Assembly: GCA_016926985.1 (NCBI GenBank) | Contig: JAFGNO010000029.1 | Span: 1 to 8,986 of the forward strand | Source: Anaerolineae bacterium | GTDB lineage: Bacteria; Chloroflexota; Anaerolineae; Aggregatilineales; UBA3940 | DNA: 8,986 bases | Direction of reading: 5' to 3' | Part shown: piece after piece, positions 5,977-8,986 of the stretch | How positions within the stretch are numbered: position 1 is the first letter of the stretch | How the letters are laid out: each line of letters opens with the position of its first letter | Notes under the pieces: generated by a model | Database searches by the model: none | The model's input: the letters and a program-made list of their open reading frames with translations, nothing else | Told to the model about the DNA's origin: nothing | Translations under genes and position numbers: made by a program

Positions 5977-7605
5977 TCAATAGCCCACGGCGCAGCCGTC
6001 CGCACGTGGATCGCTCCCGCCGCACAGCACGCCACTCTCAGGATCACGAGTGATGATCTGCCCGCGTCCAAACAGCGCCCTACCCAGCCCACTGACCGGT
6101 CGTATAGTGTGTCCCATCTCCGCCAGCCGGGCCATCACGCTAACCGGTACGCCTTCCTCAATGGCAACCTGCCCCCCGCTGCTGCCGCTTTCAATGCACA
6201 CGCGGGGTCGGTCCAGTGTAACCTGAGGACTCAATCCGTCATTCACCATACCCGCAAGAACCTGCACATGCCCTTGAGGCTGCATAAACCCGCCCATCAC
6301 ACCAAAACTGGCATACAGCGATTGATCAGATTCGCGAGTTGCCATCGCCGGGATGATGGTGTGATAGGGACGTTTGCCGGGGGCCAGCGCATTGGGGTGC
6401 ACCGGGTCGAGTGAGAAATTGTGCCCCCGATTTTGGAGACTGAAGCCGGTCCCTTCAGGCACAATCCCTGTCCCAAACCCCATATAGTTGCTGTTGATGA
6501 AGGAGCAGGCGTTGCCATCACCATCCACAACGGTCAGATAAACCGTATCTGACCCGGCAACCGGCGTCCCACGCACGTGGTCAACAGTCGCCCGCGTGAG
6601 ATCAACCAGCCCGGCTCGCTGATGGGCATAAGCACGCGTGAGCAGATCGTGAACGGGGACAGCCACCTGTGCCGGGTCGGCAACATACCAGCGCGTATCG
6701 GCAAAGGCCAGCCTGAGGGCTTCAATCACCAGATGCAGCCGCTCAACTGACAGTCCATCCTGCGGGATATCAAATTCAGAGAGGATGTTCAGGGCAAGAA
6801 GGGCAGTAAGTCCCTGTCCATTCGGCGGGCACTCGTAAACCCGGATTCCGTGATAAACCGTGCTGATTGGCTCTTCCCAGGTTGATTCATGGGCAGAAAG
6901 ATCGTCGCGTGTCATCACCCCACCGGCTGCCTGAACTGTGTTCGCAATTTTCTCGCCAATATCGCCTGAATAAAAGGCCCGCCTGCCGCCTTCTGCCAGT
7001 ATCTGCAGGGTGTTCGCCAGAGTCCGATTCCGGAAGATCTCCCCGGCCCGTGGCGCACGCCCATCAATCATCAACTCACACCCACCCGGCGAATTGCCAA
7101 GCTGGCGCTGCGCACCCCTGTCCCAGAAATAGGCCGTCAGTGGAGCAACCGGGAACCCCTCTTCAGCGTGGTTGATGGCCGGAGCAAGCACCTCGCTCAG
7201 TGAAAGCCTGCCATGTCGCTCAACCAGATCACACCAGCCAGCAGCCGCACCCGGAACCGTGATCGTGTGCGCGTGAAAAGGCGGCAAGCCATCGGCAAAC
7301 CCGTCCCGACTGATGCGCTCAAGCGTCAGGCCAGATGGCGCCCGGCCTGACCCATTCAGCGCAGTAACCTCCCGGCTTGTCGAATCATAGTACAGAGCAA
7401 AGCAGTCGCCCCCCAGACCGGTGCTGGTGGGCTCCGTCACATTCAGGGTGGCCGCGGCTGCCACGGCTGCATCGGCAGCATTGCCGCCCTTCATCAGCAC
7501 TTCCACCCCAGCCTGGGCAGCCAGCGGCTGGCTGGTCGCAACCATCCCCCGCCGGGTAAACACCGGCGAACGACGGGAGGGATATTCCATGTACAGATCG
7601 TTCAT
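5977..7605 (-). CDS. ggt: Gamma-glutamyltransferase-family Ntn hydrolase (divergent, YwrD-like)
   Basis: A 542-residue proenzyme of the gamma-glutamyltranspeptidase family, which cleaves itself before a threonine and then hydrolyses or transfers gamma-glutamyl groups. Visible parts are the N-terminal MVATSQPLAAQAG (21-33) with LMKGGNAADAAVA (37-49), STGLGGDCFALYY (61-73), LNGSGRAP (83-90, R88 equivalent to the substrate-binding Arg), ECPPNGQG (258-265) and the cleavage region SDTVYLTVVDGDGNACSF (352-369), where T354 would be the nucleophile and start of the small subunit. Several pocket residues differ from classical enzymes: NFS replaces DFS (N396), HT (415-416) replaces the paired serines, and GVMGGF replaces GSPGGS. 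It may therefore act on substrates other than glutathione. No signal peptide is seen, so it is probably cytoplasmic. The ATG at 7605 has AAGGA 6 bases upstream. Confidence 0.9.
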   Translation of the reverse strand: MNDLYMEYPSRRSPVFTRRGMVATSQPLAAQAGVEVLMKGGNAADAAVAAAATLNVTEPTSTGLGGDCFALYYDSTSREVTALNGSGRAPSGLTLERISRDGFADGLPPFHAHTITVPGAAAGWCDLVERHGRLSLSEVLAPAINHAEEGFPVAPLTAYFWDRGAQRQLGNSPGGCELMIDGRAPRAGEIFRNRTLANTLQILAEGGRRAFYSGDIGEKIANTVQAAGGVMTRDDLSAHESTWEEPISTVYHGIRVYECPPNGQGLTALLALNILSEFDIPQDGLSVERLHLVIEALRLAFADTRWYVADPAQVAVPVHDLLTRAYAHQRAGLVDLTRATVDHVRGTPVAGSDTVYLTVVDGDGNACSFINSNYMGFGTGIVPEGTGFSLQNRGHNFSLDPVHPNALAPGKRPYHTIIPAMATRESDQSLYASFGVMGGFMQPQGHVQVLAGMVNDGLSPQVTLDRPRVCIESGSSGGQVAIEEGVPVSVMARLAEMGHTIRPVSGLGRALFGRGQIITRDPESGVLCGGSDPRADGCAVGY

Positions 7606-7611
7606 ACTTCT

Positions 7612-7616
7612 TCCTT
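7612..7616 (-). promoter_or_regulatory. Ribosome binding site of the gamma-glutamyltransferase gene
   Basis: AAGGA lies 6 bases upstream of the ATG at 7605, inside the 20-base gap after the CPBP protease gene. It supports this start over a 25-residue longer frame that would overlap the CPBP coding region, and over the second ATG at 7590. Confidence 0.7.
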
Positions 7617-7625
7617 TGAGGCGTG

Positions 7626-8462
7626 CTAAAAGTTCAGGTAGCTTACCAGGGTCAGCCCGATAGCCGCGATCAGGTTCCACACCAGATGGGCAGTGATACT
7701 TGCCGTAACAGAACCGGACACCGCCCGGATTGCGGTCAGGAAGGTTGACAGGAGCAGGATTTGAATAATAGCCCCGATTGTCTCAAACCCGGCGAACAGA
7801 TGCACAAAGGCAAACAGGAGAGTGACAAGCGTAAATGGCAGGATATGGCTGGGCCAGTCAGGGGTATGTTTGCGGCGGTGGGCCAGCAGCGCCTCATATA
7901 AAGCCCCCCTGAAAATCAGCTCCTCAGCCACCGGGACCACAGTACTGACCACCACCAGCGAGGCTGCCTGCAAGGCGGGTGTGCTGAACAAATCCATCTG
8001 CACATCAATCTCCGCCGGGCCAAAAAGCAGGCTTACCCCGGCGCCGATGAACAGCATCGCCGGGACGGTTAATAACGGGATCAGCCAGATCGGTATAATT
8101 CGGGGTTTCCGCCAGGCCAGCCATTCACCAAATGTGTGGTATTTCCTGGTTACCATCTGGTAGGCTTTTGGCCAGAGCAGCGCCGCCAATACAGTCAGAA
8201 CTGCCGCAATCGCTGCAACCACCAGTGTCAACCATAGAAACTCATCAGAAGCCAGCATTTCATCATAGGCTTCCATGGTCAGGGTGGGATCAAACAGGTC
8301 CGCGTACCCGCCGAAAACCATCAGGATGGCTATTGCCGGCAGGGCAAGGAGAAGCTGCATGGGCAGATACGCAGAAAACAGCACCCCTGCCAGCAGCCAC
8401 CGACCAATCCGGGAAGGTATGACCTTGATACCCGCTTCAACACCAGTTATTTGCGATTCCAA
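7626..8462 (-). CDS. CPBP family intramembrane glutamic endopeptidase
   Basis: A 278-residue polytopic membrane protein with the CPBP (Abi/Rce1-like) protease signature: E180-E181-L-I-F-R185-G (motif 1), F218-x-x-x-H221 (FVHLF, motif 2) and H259-x-x-x-N263 (HLVWN, motif 3). E180/E181 with H221 would activate water inside the membrane. Hydrophobic segments lie near 22-50, 76-97, 123-147, 163-180, 208-225, 231-248 and 258-275. Bacterial relatives take part in peptide maturation, bacteriocin immunity or membrane-protein turnover; nothing here shows a substrate. The start is a TTG at 8462, supported by GGAG 8 bases upstream and by an in-frame stop a little further up with no ATG between. It begins 15 bases after the uracil-DNA glycosylase stop, so it is likely co-transcribed with it. 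Confidence 0.9.
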   Translation of the reverse strand: MESQITGVEAGIKVIPSRIGRWLLAGVLFSAYLPMQLLLALPAIAILMVFGGYADLFDPTLTMEAYDEMLASDEFLWLTLVVAAIAAVLTVLAALLWPKAYQMVTRKYHTFGEWLAWRKPRIIPIWLIPLLTVPAMLFIGAGVSLLFGPAEIDVQMDLFSTPALQAASLVVVSTVVPVAEELIFRGALYEALLAHRRKHTPDWPSHILPFTLVTLLFAFVHLFAGFETIGAIIQILLLSTFLTAIRAVSGSVTASITAHLVWNLIAAIGLTLVSYLNF

Positions 8463-8470
8463 TAGATATG

Positions 8471-8474
8471 CTCC
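8471..8474 (-). promoter_or_regulatory. Ribosome binding site for the TTG start of the CPBP gene
   Basis: GGAG lies 8 bases before the TTG at 8462. An in-frame TAA just upstream rules out a longer frame, so this element supports the unusual start codon. Confidence 0.6.
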
Positions 8475-8477
8475 ATG

Positions 8478-8986
8478 TTACAGGTTTTTCTCGATACGTA
8501 TAATGCGCAGCAGAAAGATCGCCTGCTCAAGCCGGCCTGCGTTGCGCGGATCATTAAGCCAGCGCGATGCACCGGAGGGATGAGGAAGCGGGACAAGCAG
8601 TCGACCAGCGGGGTCGATTTTACTTTCACCAACAACTTCCGCCAGCTTTACGCCGGTGTCATAAAATACCCGAATAGCCAGTATCCCAACAGGGAGGATG
8701 ACCTCCGGCTTGACCAGTGCAAGCTCAGCATCAAGCCATTGGCGGCATAACCGCTGCTCGGCCGCTGTTGGAACCCGGTCGCCCCCCCCTCTGGGGTTCG
8801 TCCCCGGAAAGCACTTGGTCACGCTGGTAATATAATGTGTCTCGCGAAAAGCGTTCTCTTCCCATCCCGCACGCCCCAGCCATTTGAACAAGCGCCCACC
8901 CGCATCCCCGCCAAACGGATAGCCTAACTTACCTTCTGATGCGCCGGGGGCCTGACCAACCACCATCACCCTGGCATTTTGCGAAC
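8478..8986 (-). CDS. Uracil-DNA glycosylase family protein (COG1573), N-terminus cut by window edge
   Basis: Removes uracil from DNA as the first step of base-excision repair. The frame stays open to the right edge and reads SQNARVMVVGQAPGAS, a conserved region that is never N-terminal in this family, so the gene starts outside the window. Numbered from the GTG at 8969, motif 1 is G5-Q-A-P-G9, then YPFGGDAGGRLFKWL (17-31), VTKCFPGTNPRGGGDR (50-65) and motif 2 H130-P-S132 (PLPHPSGASRWLND). C53 and C75 are two of the four cysteines that bind the iron-sulphur cluster in family 4 enzymes; the other two would lie in the missing N-terminus. Motif 1 is GQAPG rather than the GEAPG of typical family 4 members, and the HPSGASRW motif marks a distinct COG1573 subgroup. 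Its stop lies 15 bases before the CPBP protease. Confidence 0.88.
   Translation of the reverse strand, partial: SQNARVMVVGQAPGASEGKLGYPFGGDAGGRLFKWLGRAGWEENAFRETHYITSVTKCFPGTNPRGGGDRVPTAAEQRLCRQWLDAELALVKPEVILPVGILAIRVFYDTGVKLAEVVGESKIDPAGRLLVPLPHPSGASRWLNDPRNAGRLEQAIFLLRIIRIEKNL

Noticed and set aside
5964..6092. 43-residue N-terminal extension of the metallo-hydrolase
   Set aside because: It would overlap the end of the gamma-glutamyltransferase gene, lacks similarity to the family, and the internal ATG has a perfect AGGAGG.
7606..7680. 25-residue N-terminal extension of the gamma-glutamyltransferase
   Set aside because: It overlaps the CPBP gene in another frame and the ATG at 7605 has a good ribosome binding site.
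1..8986. CRISPR array, tRNA, rRNA, insertion sequence or attachment site
   Set aside because: No regularly spaced repeats, no cloverleaf or rRNA-like stretch and no transposase or integrase frame was seen; almost all bases are in minus-strand genes.

Overview
The window looks like ordinary bacterial chromosome with moderately high GC, and all ten recognisable genes lie on the minus strand. Spacing is tight and there is no mobile element, tRNA, rRNA or CRISPR array. The gene content (FHA protein, CPBP protease, COG1573-type uracil-DNA glycosylase, a divergent gamma-glutamyltransferase, ABC-2-like membrane proteins) and promoter-like hexamers almost touching start codons would fit an environmental Chloroflexota-type (Anaerolineae-like) genome. 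That placement is an inference from style only; no marker gene proves it.

In the direction of transcription (right to left) the first block runs from 8986 to 4447. It holds a uracil-DNA glycosylase family protein (5' end outside the window), a CPBP intramembrane protease, a gamma-glutamyltransferase-family Ntn hydrolase, a PhnP-like metallo-beta-lactamase-fold hydrolase and an FHA-domain protein. Gaps are 13 to 20 bases, so this reads as one operon even though the functions do not form an obvious pathway. A 67-residue orphan protein follows (4348-4145), about 100 bases downstream, and its gene is closed by a clear intrinsic terminator (4110-4085).

The second block begins immediately after that terminator. 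It contains a class III-type sirtuin (4052-3288), two adjacent six-helix membrane proteins that look like divergent ABC-2-type permease paralogues (3185-2211 and 2186-1290), an RmlD-like dTDP-4-dehydrorhamnose reductase (1288-437) and a family 2 glycosyltransferase cut by the left edge (437-1). The last three genes are separated by 1 base or overlap by 1 base. The reductase and glycosyltransferase suggest synthesis of a rhamnose-containing surface glycan, and the membrane pair could be an export or envelope complex, although no ATPase gene is visible.

The points most worth a second look are: a sirtuin promoter that seems to start inside the U-tract of the preceding terminator and would give a leaderless mRNA; the paired membrane proteins without an ATPase; a metal-ligand histidine apparently missing from the PhnP-like hydrolase; a gamma-glutamyltransferase with altered substrate-pocket residues; and the terminator-bounded 67-residue orphan. 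I did not find a clear-cut novel system.
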